Source: Pirellulales bacterium (GTDB taxonomy: Bacteria > Planctomycetota > Planctomycetia > Pirellulales > Thermoguttaceae). From it: a DNA stretch of 38,184 nucleotides. The notes under the pieces were generated by a model. That model was given only the letters and a program-made list of their open reading frames with translations, had not been told where the DNA came from and searched no databases. The stretch covers positions 1-38,184 of the forward strand of contig JABWBD010000021.1 of assembly GCA_013360685.1 (NCBI GenBank). The letters are read 5' to 3'. Both the position numbers and the translations under genes were made by a program. Below are positions 27,782 through 35,495 of this stretch, piece after piece. Positions within the stretch are counted from its first letter, which is position 1; every line of letters begins with the position of its first letter.

Positions 27782-29128
27782 CTACCGCCCGCGCACAACG
27801 ATCTTGTGCCGGTCATCGCCCCCTCTGAAAACCTCGATCTCAAACTCCTGCTCCCGGCCGCCGGCGGTAGCCCGAACCGTGTACTTTCCCAAGAAACCGC
27901 GGAACCGGGCCTTTCCCGACGCGTCGGTTTTCATTGAGAGCTTCGTCTTCCAGTCCTGGTTGATCAGCTTGTCGAGCGTGCGGTACGACTCCTTGGGATC
28001 AAGTTGGTCGTCCACCAGTCCGCCCATGGCCTTGTTTTCTCCCTTCACCGCCGTGCCGTCGCCCAGGTTCCACCAGGTGATGCCGGCCATCCGCGGCGCG
28101 CTGAACCACAATCGGTAGAGGTTGCCGACCGCCTCGGCCTGCACGGCCTCGCCGTCTTCCGGAGGCGTGGGGATCGTGATCTCGGTCACGAACAAGGGGC
28201 GGTCCAGGGCGGCGAACGATTCGTAGGTGTCGAGCAGTTTTTGCGGGGCGTAGCTCGGATCGGACAAGTACTTCTCGAGCGCCTCGAACGAGAAGAAGTG
28301 GAACTGGAATCCGATTCCCCTCACGTCCACGCCGTCGTTGATCAGTTGCCGGACCTGTCGGAAGTAGGCATTCTCCTCGCCGGCGCCCCGATGGAACGAG
28401 GTGACCTCGTTGATCATCAACAGGTTGTCCGGGCGGAATACCTTGACCACCTCGCGGAACGCCCAGGCCACGTACGCCCGGTCGGGCGAATTGAGCGGGT
28501 AGTCCTTCGCGCATACGAGCGATTCGTTGACCACGTCCCAAATCGGGATCTCGCGGGCGTAGCGCGCCGCAATCTCCGCGAACCGCTTCTGGTAGAGCTT
28601 CTTCAGCTCCTCCGCGTCCTTGGGAAGCCAGGGCGGATTGTAGGCGTGCCAGAGCAGCGGGTGGCCCTTGAGCGTGATGCCGTGCTTGCGGGCGAACGGC
28701 AAGTAGCGATCGGCCGGCGGGCGCCGCCAGCGGTCGGGGCTTCCCTCCTCGTAACGGAGCTGGCCTTGCACCGGCTCGGTGCCTTCCCAGTAGAACGGCA
28801 CCGTGGCGAAGTTGAACAGCCGCGCGAACGTCTCTTCATATTTCCCGTTCTTGTCGCCCATCTGGCCGAGCACGAACGCGTTGCAGCCGAAGAGGAATTC
28901 GTGAGTCTTCTGCTCGATGGCCAACGAAGCGCCGGGGACCGGCTGACCATCGTCGCCGACGACTTCGATGGTCGCGTCGCCCTTGCGGTAGCGCTCGATG
29001 TTCGCGTCGATCCGCTCCGAGGCATTGCTCCACGCCTTGCGGTACGACTCGGGCACTTCGGCCGAGGCGGGAAGGGCTAGGACCAGCACGCAGCAGGATT
29101 GTAGAGTCAACAGAGTGCGGTACGTCAT
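27782..29128 (-). CDS. Secreted GH10 endo-xylanase-like enzyme
   Basis: The ATG follows AAGGAG at 7 bp. The 448 residues begin with a signal peptide ending near PASAE. After a small beta domain (IEVVGDDGQPVPGASLAIEQ, about 50-75) comes a GH10 barrel: HPLLWH (156-161), WDVVNESL with the acid/base E202, and LFVTEITIP with the nucleophile E316, then ITWWNLGDGTA. A C-terminal beta domain (residues 405-448) follows. GH10 enzymes hydrolyse internal beta-1,4-xylosidic bonds in xylan with retention. Both catalytic glutamates are present, so activity is likely. The GH10 barrel is on the compact side, and the planctomycete branch may act on related glycans. It converges on the large secreted protein ending at 27735. 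Confidence 0.9.
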   Translation of the reverse strand: MTYRTLLTLQSCCVLVLALPASAEVPESYRKAWSNASERIDANIERYRKGDATIEVVGDDGQPVPGASLAIEQKTHEFLFGCNAFVLGQMGDKNGKYEETFARLFNFATVPFYWEGTEPVQGQLRYEEGSPDRWRRPPADRYLPFARKHGITLKGHPLLWHAYNPPWLPKDAEELKKLYQKRFAEIAARYAREIPIWDVVNESLVCAKDYPLNSPDRAYVAWAFREVVKVFRPDNLLMINEVTSFHRGAGEENAYFRQVRQLINDGVDVRGIGFQFHFFSFEALEKYLSDPSYAPQKLLDTYESFAALDRPLFVTEITIPTPPEDGEAVQAEAVGNLYRLWFSAPRMAGITWWNLGDGTAVKGENKAMGGLVDDQLDPKESYRTLDKLINQDWKTKLSMKTDASGKARFRGFLGKYTVRATAGGREQEFEIEVFRGGDDRHKIVVRGR

Positions 29129-29589
29129 GGGTGAACTCCTTGCAGGTCTTGGAACTTGGAATCAAGGAAGGAGAAAGTGTCCGACTCGGGGGAGGAGGTC
29201 GGGAGCGGAAAGGTGAAAACGGGGAGGTTCCGGCGGCCGATTTGCCGTCCACTTTGTTCCGACGATTCCGACGTCGTCACTTCGCCGAAGGCATCTTTCA
29301 TCGTAGCCTAGGGTCGTTGCGGTAAACACCCCAGGACTGCTGTCCTCGTCGTCCCGTTGGGAAGACCACAACCGTTACTGCTGCCGACCGCACCGTGCCT
29401 CGCTATCTTCCCCAATAGGCCAATTCTGCTGGCCGTCACCTTTCCTCCTTGCCGCGTTGAAAACCATCGATCGGGGGGAAGCTGCAAAGCCGGTCCTGAC
29501 ACGCGCACCGTTTGTCGGACGTGCCCATCGCGACGCCCGCAGACCGGCCCTGTCCGTTAGGGAAAATCTGCTTCTGCTGGTTCACCGGC
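29129..29589. other. Gap upstream of the GH10 gene
   Basis: About 460 bp without a supported gene. The promoter of the GH10 gene should be here, but I see no clear elements. Sequence near 29460-29590 may be degraded flank of the transposase remnant that follows. Confidence 0.4.
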
Positions 29590-29805
29590 AGAAAGAAGTC
29601 TTCCTGGGCGGCGATCCACCGCGAGCCGTCGGTGGCCAGGCCGCCGCCGGGGACGACGCAGTGCAGGTGCGGGTGCTCCAGCAGTGGCTGGCCCCAGGTG
29701 TGCAGCACCGCCAGAAAGCCGATCTGGCCGCCCAGGTGCTTGGGCGTGGCGGCGATCTCTTGGACGGTGGGAGCGCACACCTGCGGCCTGCCCCGGAAAC
29801 AGCGG
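29590..29805 (-). pseudogene. IS91-family transposase fragment
   Basis: The minus strand reads VQEIAATPKHLGGQIGFLAV, LHTWGQPLLEHPHLHCVVPG and GGLATDGSRWIAAQEDFFLP. This is the conserved core of the IS91/IS801-type transposase (Transposase_32), whose HPHLHC is the HUH metal-binding motif of the rolling-circle nuclease. Family members are about 350-450 residues; here only about 70 residues are recognisable, with no start, no zinc-binding N-terminus and no catalytic tyrosines. It is a dead remnant, consistent with nearby repeats and other mobile-element debris. Confidence 0.8.
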
Positions 29806-29908
29806 TGGAACGTGCCGCGCCGCGCGCAACCGGCCCCCTTGCCAGCTCGCCTGGCAGGAGCCAGAGATTGGGAGGCTAAGAACCCGCGCCGCTCCAACCT
29901 CTCTTTAC

Positions 29909-29952
29909 CTTTTCTCGTCATCCGCCGCCTCGGCGGCGGATGGCGAGAAAAG
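29909..29952. repeat. Long hairpin near IS91 remnant
   Basis: CTTTTCTCGTCATCCGCCG (29909-29927) pairs with CGGCGGATGGCGAGAAAAG (29934-29952), 19 bp with one mismatch and a 6-nt loop. No T-run follows on either strand, so it is not a standard terminator. It could be an IS91-type terminus hairpin or another dispersed palindrome. Confidence 0.55.
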
Positions 29953-30157
29953 AAACACTCCCCAGCGCGATACCGCCGCTCGCTAAGTTCTGCCCCAAGA
30001 AACCCAGCGGCGCCACGCCGTGCGACGCATCGAGAAAGGCTCCCTGGCGCTGAGGATCGTTGCGATCGACTTGAAGGCAAGACTGAGCTGAATGCTATCC
30101 ACGATGCAAGGAAGCCCAGCGAAATGCCTTTGGCCGCGCGAAGCGTGGACGCGAGGC

Positions 30158-30196
30158 CCAAGAAAATGTGCTTGAAAATCTGCGCCGCACTCTCTA
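30158..30196 (+). repeat. Dispersed 39-bp repeat, copy 1
   Basis: It starts CCAAGAAAATGTGCTTGAAA and ends CACTCTCTA. It matches the copy at 33696-33734 at 33 of 39 positions, same orientation, 3.5 kb apart. The origin is unknown; both copies sit in gene-poor mobile debris. Confidence 0.6.
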
Positions 30197-30232
30197 AATC
30201 GAGTTGCAAGCTTCCGGGAGGCGGAGCAATCC

Positions 30233-30309
30233 ACTGTAGGGAACGCCCTCCGTGGCGTTCCGCTGAGTTTCCCAGCGAACGGAACGCCACGGAGGGCGTT
30301 CCCTACAGT
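30233..30309. repeat. Perfect 30-bp-arm palindromic repeat
   Basis: ACTGTAGGGAACGCCCTCCG begins the left arm (30233-30262), which is the exact reverse complement of 30280-30309, with a 17-nt loop. The perfect arms suggest a recent insertion or active gene conversion. It has no T-run. Confidence 0.88.
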
Positions 30310-30502
30310 CGGTCCTCCCAGGATCGTGCAAGGTCATTTAGCTTGGGACGTAGGAAAGTCAGAACCGAAGCGGGCGTCCGCCCCGGCCCGAAAACTCGGA
30401 ACGGCAAGTCGGTTATGAAACCGGCCCTAAAATGATCGCGGCCGGAGACGGCCGCCTCAACGTCGGGTATCCGAAAAGCCTCCACGTACAGGTATTCAGA
30501 CG

Positions 30503-30545
30503 AGCCCGCCAAGGACCTTCACGGTCCCTGGCGGGCTTCTTTTGT
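30503..30545 (+). terminator. Rho-independent terminator-like hairpin
   Basis: AGCCCGCCAAGGACC (30503-30517) pairs with GGTCCCTGGCGGGCT (30523-30537) with one mismatch and a TTCAC loop, followed by TCTTTTG. This is a good intrinsic terminator on the plus strand, although no intact gene precedes it. It may be left from phage or mobile DNA upstream of the terminase remnant. Confidence 0.65.
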
Positions 30546-30800
30546 CACCGCGAGCAAAACCATCCAACGGCACAACACAAATTCACCTCCACAACCTGTT
30601 CTTCCGGAGAAACCAATCATGAACATTCGGTACTCTGCGACCCATGCGCCCAGCGTCGTAACTCATCGCAGCTAGCCCCATTGCAGTCCCAGCGCCACAA
30701 CCCAATCGTCCCCATATCTCTCCGTACTCGGTACTCCTCGCTCCATGCTCTCTGCTCCTCCCCTCTTCTCCCCTGGTCCCAAAAACATCTCCCCGAGTAA

Positions 30801-31347
30801 TTCACCAAGCCCCCGTCCGCCATGCACCAGTGGATGGCCGACGAACTCGATTGCATCCTCACCGACCGCCCAACCAAGCTCAACGTCCTCGGCCCCCGCG
30901 GCGGCGCAAAATCCACCCTCGCCACGCTCGCCTATCCGCTCCGCGCCGCCCTCGAAGGTCACGAACCTTACATCTGGATCATCTCCGACACCAAACCCCA
31001 GGCCCACGCCCACCTGGAAAGCCTCAAGGCCGAACTCCTCGATAATCCCCATCTCGCCCGCAGCTATCCCCACCTCGTCGGCCCTAGGGGGCGTAAATCC
31101 CTGGCTGATCCAGAACGACGCCAACAAGCGCGTCCGCATCCGCCGTCTCGGTCCGCTCTTGGCCGCTCGCCGCATTCGGATGAAGTCCGACTGCCCCTCG
31201 ACCCGTCTCCTGGTCTACCAACTCCAAGAATTCCCGATCGGCGACCACGACGACGGCCCCGACGCCCTCGAGATGTCCGTCCGTCTGGCCGAAGAACTCC
31301 TCGCCGGCGCCTACGACAACGGCCTCGGCAACCGCCTCCCCGTTTGA
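30801..31347 (+). pseudogene. Gutted phage terminase large subunit
   Basis: From 30801 the frame reads FTKPPSAMHQWMADELD, then KLNVLGPRGGAKSTLATLAY (Walker A, nucleotides 30891-30917) and EPYIWIISDTKPQAHAHLES, the ATPase start of a phage terminase large subunit. An in-frame TAA at 30798 stands where family members continue upstream (LPE-stop-FTKPP). Near 31090-31100 the sequence changes frame and jumps to the terminase end: NKRVRIRRLGPLLAARRIRM, VYQLQEFPIGDHDDGPDALE. Terminases are about 450-600 residues; some 300 central residues, including the rest of the ATPase and most of the nuclease, are gone. The remaining pieces show that a tailed-phage genome was once integrated here. No other phage gene is recognisable. 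Confidence 0.78.
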
Positions 31348-31403
31348 AAGCTCAGCAAACCATGAATCCCACGCACTCGGTCCCTCACAGATCCCACAAG
31401 CCC

Positions 31404-31463
31404 CTCGCTCCCAGGCTCCGCCTCGCGAGCGCACTACCCTACACTCGCTCCCAGGCTCCGCCT
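31404..31463 (+). repeat. Two direct copies of a 20-bp intergenic repeat
   Basis: CTCGCTCCCAGGCTCCGCCT occurs at 31404-31423 and again at 31444-31463. The 31348-31641 stretch holds nothing else I can identify. Confidence 0.85.
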
Positions 31464-31641
31464 GCTCTTCCCATAGGCCCGAATGAATTCCAAAGCCCAA
31501 CCATCGGCGGATCCGCCGAACCGGTCGACAACGGCCGAGCGCTCTTTGACAATTCGATAACCACAGACCCCTGTTGTCGCAGAGCCGGTTCCTTTCCCAA
31601 ATCTTTCAATCTGCGGAGACCATCGGACGGCAAGAGGGTGT

Positions 31642-32115
31642 TCATGGCACGGGAGCTGTTTTCGCAAGGAACAGACTGATCCCCTTCTGCAGTTTTGCTT
31701 GCCTTTCGAGAACGCCGGCGCGCGGCATTTCCCGGTAGATGTCCGAAATATCCTCGGAGCTCTCCCGCAGGCGCAGGCAGAACTCGCGCGCGGTCAGGCA
31801 GTCGTCTTGCGCAAGCCCGAGCCGTTCACACCAACGCCGGTCGATGAGCAAGTTCCACTCGCGTTTCGACTTGGGGGCCTCGGGCCTGAACGACGTGTCG
31901 ATCGTGTCGTTGCAGGAGCCGTCGAGATTGTGGCAACACGGCTGGCAGATGTCGTCAGCCCCCAACTCCATGCGCAGTAGCGCGTTGCCGTCGCGGAGTA
32001 TTGCTTCCGCCACGCAGTGGAGCGCGTGGCCGTACGCGTGGGGCTGGAACTCAACATGTCCTTCTCCCAATGCCGTCAGGATATCGACGAAATGATGCGG
32101 TTTGATCGCGATCAT
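31642..32115 (-). CDS. DUF1284-like cysteine-rich protein
   Basis: The ATG at 32115 follows GGAAGGAACC, giving 157 residues. It begins [20 protein letters not shown], and residues 51-70 contain [20 protein letters not shown], with C57-x2-C60 and C68 next to histidines. The opening PHH and the DDICxPCxHN segment resemble DUF1284, a small family of unknown function whose conserved histidines and cysteines suggest metal or Fe-S binding. The second half ([31 protein letters not shown]) adds two cysteines. It has no signal peptide. Its start overlaps the stop of the truncated cytochrome frame upstream in ATGA, which may be chance. It looks intact, unlike most of its neighbours. Confidence 0.7.
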   Translation of the reverse strand: MIAIKPHHFVDILTALGEGHVEFQPHAYGHALHCVAEAILRDGNALLRMELGADDICQPCCHNLDGSCNDTIDTSFRPEAPKSKREWNLLIDRRWCERLGLAQDDCLTAREFCLRLRESSEDISDIYREMPRAGVLERQAKLQKGISLFLAKTAPVP

Positions 32116-32375
32116 GATGGTTCCTTCCGGCTGCCCCCGTCGCGGCCCTCGGGGCCGGCGCCCAAGCGTCGCGGCCCCATTGTATTCGTTTGCCGGCAGA
32201 AATGGAGCCACAGGTCGGCCTCGCGAGTCCCCTCGTCCGGGCCGTGGCAGACGAGACAGTTGTTGGCGAGGATCGGCCGGACGTCGCGGTTGAAATCGAC
32301 TCGCTCGGCGGCCGCCGAAAGCGAAATCCACGGGATGGTAAGGGTAATCGACCGAATGAAGAAACGGCGCCCCAT
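32112..32375 (-). pseudogene. Truncated Planctomycete-type cytochrome c (PSCyt1-like)
   Basis: The ATG at 32375 has GGAGG at 7 bp and codes for a signal-like N-terminus ([20 protein letters not shown]), then [30 protein letters not shown]. The c-type heme site is CLVCH. In planctomycetes this opens a large protein (PSCyt1, then DUF1549 and DUF1553), often next to sulfatase or DUF1501 genes. Here family similarity stops straight after READL, and an unrelated 30-residue tail runs to a TGA. The whole product is 87 residues. Translation signals are intact, so a small exported heme peptide could still be made, but the domain lacks its second half. I regard it as the 5' end of a deleted gene. Confidence 0.65.
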
Positions 32376-32414
32376 GGGGATCCTCCGGGAGGTGTGGGCA
32401 CGAGAGGTGCATGA

Positions 32415-32771
32415 TTATTGTAGGCGGCAGACCCCGGCAGTCCCGCCTCTCTCGGCGACGAAGGAATGCAAATCAGAGCTTCTCCAGGTAAGCCAAGACC
32501 TCGGCCGTCGTGTAGGTCGTTTCGTTGGTCCGCGAGCGGGGCAGTGCGATAGATTGCGCGAGAAGATTCCTTTGTATTTCCGGTTGTTGCATCCCTGGCA
32601 GGAGAACGCCAGATTGTCTAAGTGCGAAGGTCCTCCTCGAGCACGGGGCACAATATGCTCGACGGAGAATGGATCAGGAGAAAACCGACTTTGCGAACGG
32701 CAGTATTCGCAGCAATCGCGTGCACGTTCTACGACGGCCCGCCTTTGCTCCTGGCTAACTCCTTCAGGCAT
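32415..32771 (-). CDS. HNH endonuclease, partner of ribbon-helix-helix protein, altered C-terminus
   Basis: A 118-residue protein beginning MPEGVSQEQRRAVVERARDC. The HNH nuclease is complete at 20-66: C21-x2-C24, EHIVPRARGG with H39, N53, and C58-x2-C61-N-N-R-K. HNH enzymes cut DNA using one metal ion; the cysteines hold a structural zinc. After NNRKYKG the family normally continues with 30-50 residues describing a second lobe; here the sequence becomes proline- and arginine-rich and unrelated. Another frame there reads a more protein-like ending, TTAEVLAYLEKL with a stop at 32473, so a fusion or frameshift has replaced the tail. The ATG lies 8 bp inside the end of the upstream gene, as expected for a coupled pair. 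Confidence 0.7.
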   Translation of the reverse strand: MPEGVSQEQRRAVVERARDCCEYCRSQSRFSPDPFSVEHIVPRARGGPSHLDNLAFSCQGCNNRKYKGIFSRNLSHCPARGPTKRPTRRPRSWLTWRSSDLHSFVAERGGTAGVCRLQ

Positions 32772-33174
32772 GTGGTGGAGCCTTGATTCCCAATTGCTCC
32801 ATGACCGCCGTCAAAGAGGTATTTCGCATACGAGCCAGTTCGGCGAGCCGCTCCAAGCGACGGGCGTTGAGTTCCTCCAGCAGATCGGAAATCGCAATCA
32901 GCTCCGCCTGTTCCGCCTCTGCCAGCATCTCCGCCTGACGCTTCTGGATCAGTGCGCGGTAGCGATGCCAGACTTCCTCAGGCGGACCGACGTTAATCTC
33001 CTGCAGGAGCCGCGCCTCGGCTTTGGCAAGATGGGGGGGGCCTCGGCTCTCCGTTTGAGAGAGATGTTCACGCAGGGCGCGAACCACGTACTCCGGTAGG
33101 TCGAGCCCCTGTTGAGCGGCCCGGTCACGAATCTGCGATTCCAGTTCCGGTGCAATGTCAATCGTGAGCGTCAT
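32764..33174 (-). CDS. Ribbon-helix-helix protein upstream of HNH endonuclease
   Basis: A 136-residue protein. Residues 1-45 (MTLTIDIAPELESQIRDRAA, YVVRALREHL) are a CopG/Arc-type ribbon-helix-helix DNA-binding domain. Residues 50-125 form long helices (LAKAEARLLQEINVGPPEEV, AEQAELIAISDLLEEL, RRLERLAELARMRNTSL). This architecture is common in cyanobacteria and planctomycetes as a small gene directly before an HNH endonuclease gene, as here (8-bp overlap). It probably represses its own promoter and may restrain the nuclease, making the pair toxin-antitoxin-like; that is inference. Confidence 0.75.
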   Translation of the reverse strand: MTLTIDIAPELESQIRDRAAQQGLDLPEYVVRALREHLSQTESRGPPHLAKAEARLLQEINVGPPEEVWHRYRALIQKRQAEMLAEAEQAELIAISDLLEELNARRLERLAELARMRNTSLTAVMEQLGIKAPPHA

Positions 33175-33323
33175 GGCGTTATTCTACAACGCCGGAAAAA
33201 GACACGCAATGCAGCTCGATCACCGAAGGGAATGTCTCGCAGCAAGTCACCAAGTTTCGTGGGCAGGGACGCACCTGATGCGCAAAACGCGACGATTGGG
33301 AAGGCGGCGGAGTTCGACCGGAT

Positions 33324-33450
33324 TTGCCCTCTATCTACGGAGTCCTGCTTCCGAACCACTTCCGCATCGTGCTGTGGCCGAAGGGAGATGGCGATCTGAG
33401 CCGGCGGATGCAGTGGCTATTGACCTCGCATGTCCGCCGTTTTCGCAACG
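33324..33450 (+). pseudogene. RAYT (REP-associated tyrosine transposase) remnant
   Basis: The plus strand reads YGVLLPNHFRIVLWPKGDGD, LSRRMQWLLTSHVRRF and then diverges. This is the core of the Y1/RAYT transposase family, normally YCLMPNHFHLVLWP followed by LSxWMQWLLTAHVRR. The second histidine of the metal-binding HUH motif has become arginine, and the N-terminal and C-terminal parts, including the catalytic tyrosine, are missing. RAYTs move REP/BIME palindromes. The adjoining 33451-33973 holds one copy of a dispersed repeat and no supported gene. Confidence 0.72.
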
Positions 33451-33695
33451 CCCCTCTAACGGCTGATATAGAATTTGCGCGCTGCACTAAAGACGCAACT
33501 CCAAGCCGCTCTTCCACTTCCATCCCATCGTCTCGTCCGATTCCTTTTTGCAGCGCTCCAAGATTGTCGCAAGACCCCGACCGCTCCTCGCCCCGCCAAA
33601 CCGCAGACATCACTCCGCCTGCAAACGACCAATGACCAGTGACAAATGACTTCCCCTCGCTCTAAGTTCTCTGAAATCAACACCTTTCGAGTGGT

Positions 33696-33734
33696 CCAAA
33701 AAAATGTCCTTGAAAACTTGCGCGGCATTCTCTA
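33696..33734 (+). repeat. Dispersed 39-bp repeat, copy 2
   Basis: It starts CCAAAAAAATGTCCTTGAAA and ends CATTCTCTA; partner of the copy at 30158-30196 (33 of 39 identical). It lies 240 bp upstream of an intact secreted-protein gene. Confidence 0.6.
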
Positions 33735-33973
33735 GCTTGGGACTCGTGAGAATGATCCTCACCCAGACATCGGCCCATCAAGGAATGATCGACGTGGTTC
33801 AAAAAAAAGGGGGACCGGCTCCGAGCCGCAAATCGGCAAGCTCCCGGAAAAACGCGTATGGCAAGGTGGCTAGGTCCCATTGGTCCTATTAGTCCAATTG
33901 TCCAAGTGGCTCAACCTATCAGCCAGTCCCCTTCCACAATGACATTCCGAAACAACCCCATGGGAGACTGATC

Positions 33974-35380
33974 ATGTTCAAGTCGCGCCTGCTATCGGCT
34001 TTCGTGCTGATCTCCGCGTCAACGCTTGCGGCCTGGGGCCGAGAAAGCGAGAAACCGGCGGAACTGCCGTCGGGAGTCCTGATGGGAATGAAGATCGAGG
34101 CCATCCGGCACCAGGGCGACGCTGCCCACGTGGTCACCACGGGCGCAGAGTTCATTCTGGAGAAGTCCGGAAAGATCCGATGCTTCCAGCGGATTCCCGA
34201 ACGCCGGGAGGTCGCCACGATCCAGATTCCGCCGGGGAACCTGCCACTTAAACCCCAGAGGCAGAACGATTTCGCCTGCGTGTTCTCCGCGAAAGGGATG
34301 GACCTGAGCTTCCAGGGCGACTCGCTGGTGATCGTCAAGGCCCGGGAAGACGTCGAACTGGCCGTCCAGGGGCTCTTCAAACCGGCCTACCAGGCCGACC
34401 AGCAGGGCAAGTGGCTGTTCATCGACGGCCTGGGCGGGTTCGGCGTCTACCCGACGTTCGCCGCAAAGACCAAGGCCCCCGACCTCGCCCAGGCTGCCTG
34501 GCAAATCGGATATGGAGTGCCCAAGGGAGAGGAAATCTGGATCTCCGTATTTCCGCCGCGCCCCTACAACTGGAAACGCGCCTGCGAAGACCTCATGGCC
34601 CACGAAGGGAACGAACCGCCCTACACGTACCCCAGCACGGCCCTCATCCAGTCCTCGGCGCGATACTGCAAGGTGATGGTCGTGCACTCCTGGTTCTGGC
34701 CGGGCGGCGACCGGGAGCCCTGGAAGATCCCAACCTTCGTCCCCAAGGACCGCAAGGAGTTCGACCGCGTCCGCGACGACCTCCACCGCGCCGGGATGAA
34801 AATGGTGCCCTACTTCAGTCCCTACTACTACTCGGGCAACGACTTTTTCGCCGAAGTCCGCCGCGCGCTCGATGAATACAAAGTCGACGGCCTTTACTTC
34901 GACGGCGTGACGATGGATTTCCGCACCTCGTACGAGATTGTCCGCAAGACGCGTCAAATGCTCGGCGACGACCGCATCCTCTTTCGCCACTGCACAAGCG
35001 ATCCCCTGGCAAGCCCGCGGATCTACTGCCCGTTCATCGACACTTATTGCGACTACATCTATCGCGGAGAGGCCGGCCGCGCGGACTTGGAACTGGACGA
35101 CTTTCTTCGCTGGACGCTGAGTGGCCACAACATCAGCAATGCCGTGGGCTATTGGGTCTACACCGGGTCAACCGGCAAGCCGGGCTACGTGCGGCAGGCT
35201 CCCACGCGCGAGCACATCGATGCCGCGCTGAGACATGAAGTCCGGCTTCCAAGGACCGAGATCGGTTACGAACTCAATCTGGCCTGGAAGCCCAACGACG
35301 GCCATCTCGAATTCTTCGACAAGTACTACTATGAAAACCTTGCCCGGATCTGCCAGGCAAGGAAGAAGCAGACGCCATGA
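33974..35380 (+). CDS. Secreted TIM-barrel glycosidase-like protein
   Basis: A 468-residue protein with GGGAG 7-8 bp upstream of the ATG and a signal peptide (MFKSRLLSAFVLISASTLAA). The N-terminal 200 residues look beta-rich (a sandwich of the kind preceding many glycosidase barrels). From about 215 a barrel-like region follows: YCKVMVVHSWFWPGG, MKMVPYFSPYYYSGNDFF, VDGLYFDGVTMDFRTSYEIV (acidic residues near 310) and ILFRHCTSDPLASP. The motif VDGLYFDG resembles strand-end active sites of GHL or GH-D-like proteins, and matches in style GADGVFVDN in the gene ending at 7203. The substrate is unknown. It is 91-115 bp upstream of the GH20-like gene and probably in the same transcription unit. Confidence 0.7.
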   Translation: MFKSRLLSAFVLISASTLAAWGRESEKPAELPSGVLMGMKIEAIRHQGDAAHVVTTGAEFILEKSGKIRCFQRIPERREVATIQIPPGNLPLKPQRQNDFACVFSAKGMDLSFQGDSLVIVKAREDVELAVQGLFKPAYQADQQGKWLFIDGLGGFGVYPTFAAKTKAPDLAQAAWQIGYGVPKGEEIWISVFPPRPYNWKRACEDLMAHEGNEPPYTYPSTALIQSSARYCKVMVVHSWFWPGGDREPWKIPTFVPKDRKEFDRVRDDLHRAGMKMVPYFSPYYYSGNDFFAEVRRALDEYKVDGLYFDGVTMDFRTSYEIVRKTRQMLGDDRILFRHCTSDPLASPRIYCPFIDTYCDYIYRGEAGRADLELDDFLRWTLSGHNISNAVGYWVYTGSTGKPGYVRQAPTREHIDAALRHEVRLPRTEIGYELNLAWKPNDGHLEFFDKYYYENLARICQARKKQTP

Positions 35381-35495
35381 CCGGGACCGTGCGGATGACC
35401 GTTCTTGACCGTCTCCCGCGCGCCGCCGAAGTGCGGGTTGACCCCGAGAACCGAGTGCCCGAACGGAACCAATGAAACAACGCTGGGAGGTTGAA

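Noticed and set aside
23443..27843. A 1466-residue open frame on the minus strand opposite the large secreted gene
   Set aside because: It is the antisense of a gene with a signal peptide, ribosome binding site and recognisable domains. Its composition is the usual Arg/His/Leu/Val-rich shadow of high-G+C codons.
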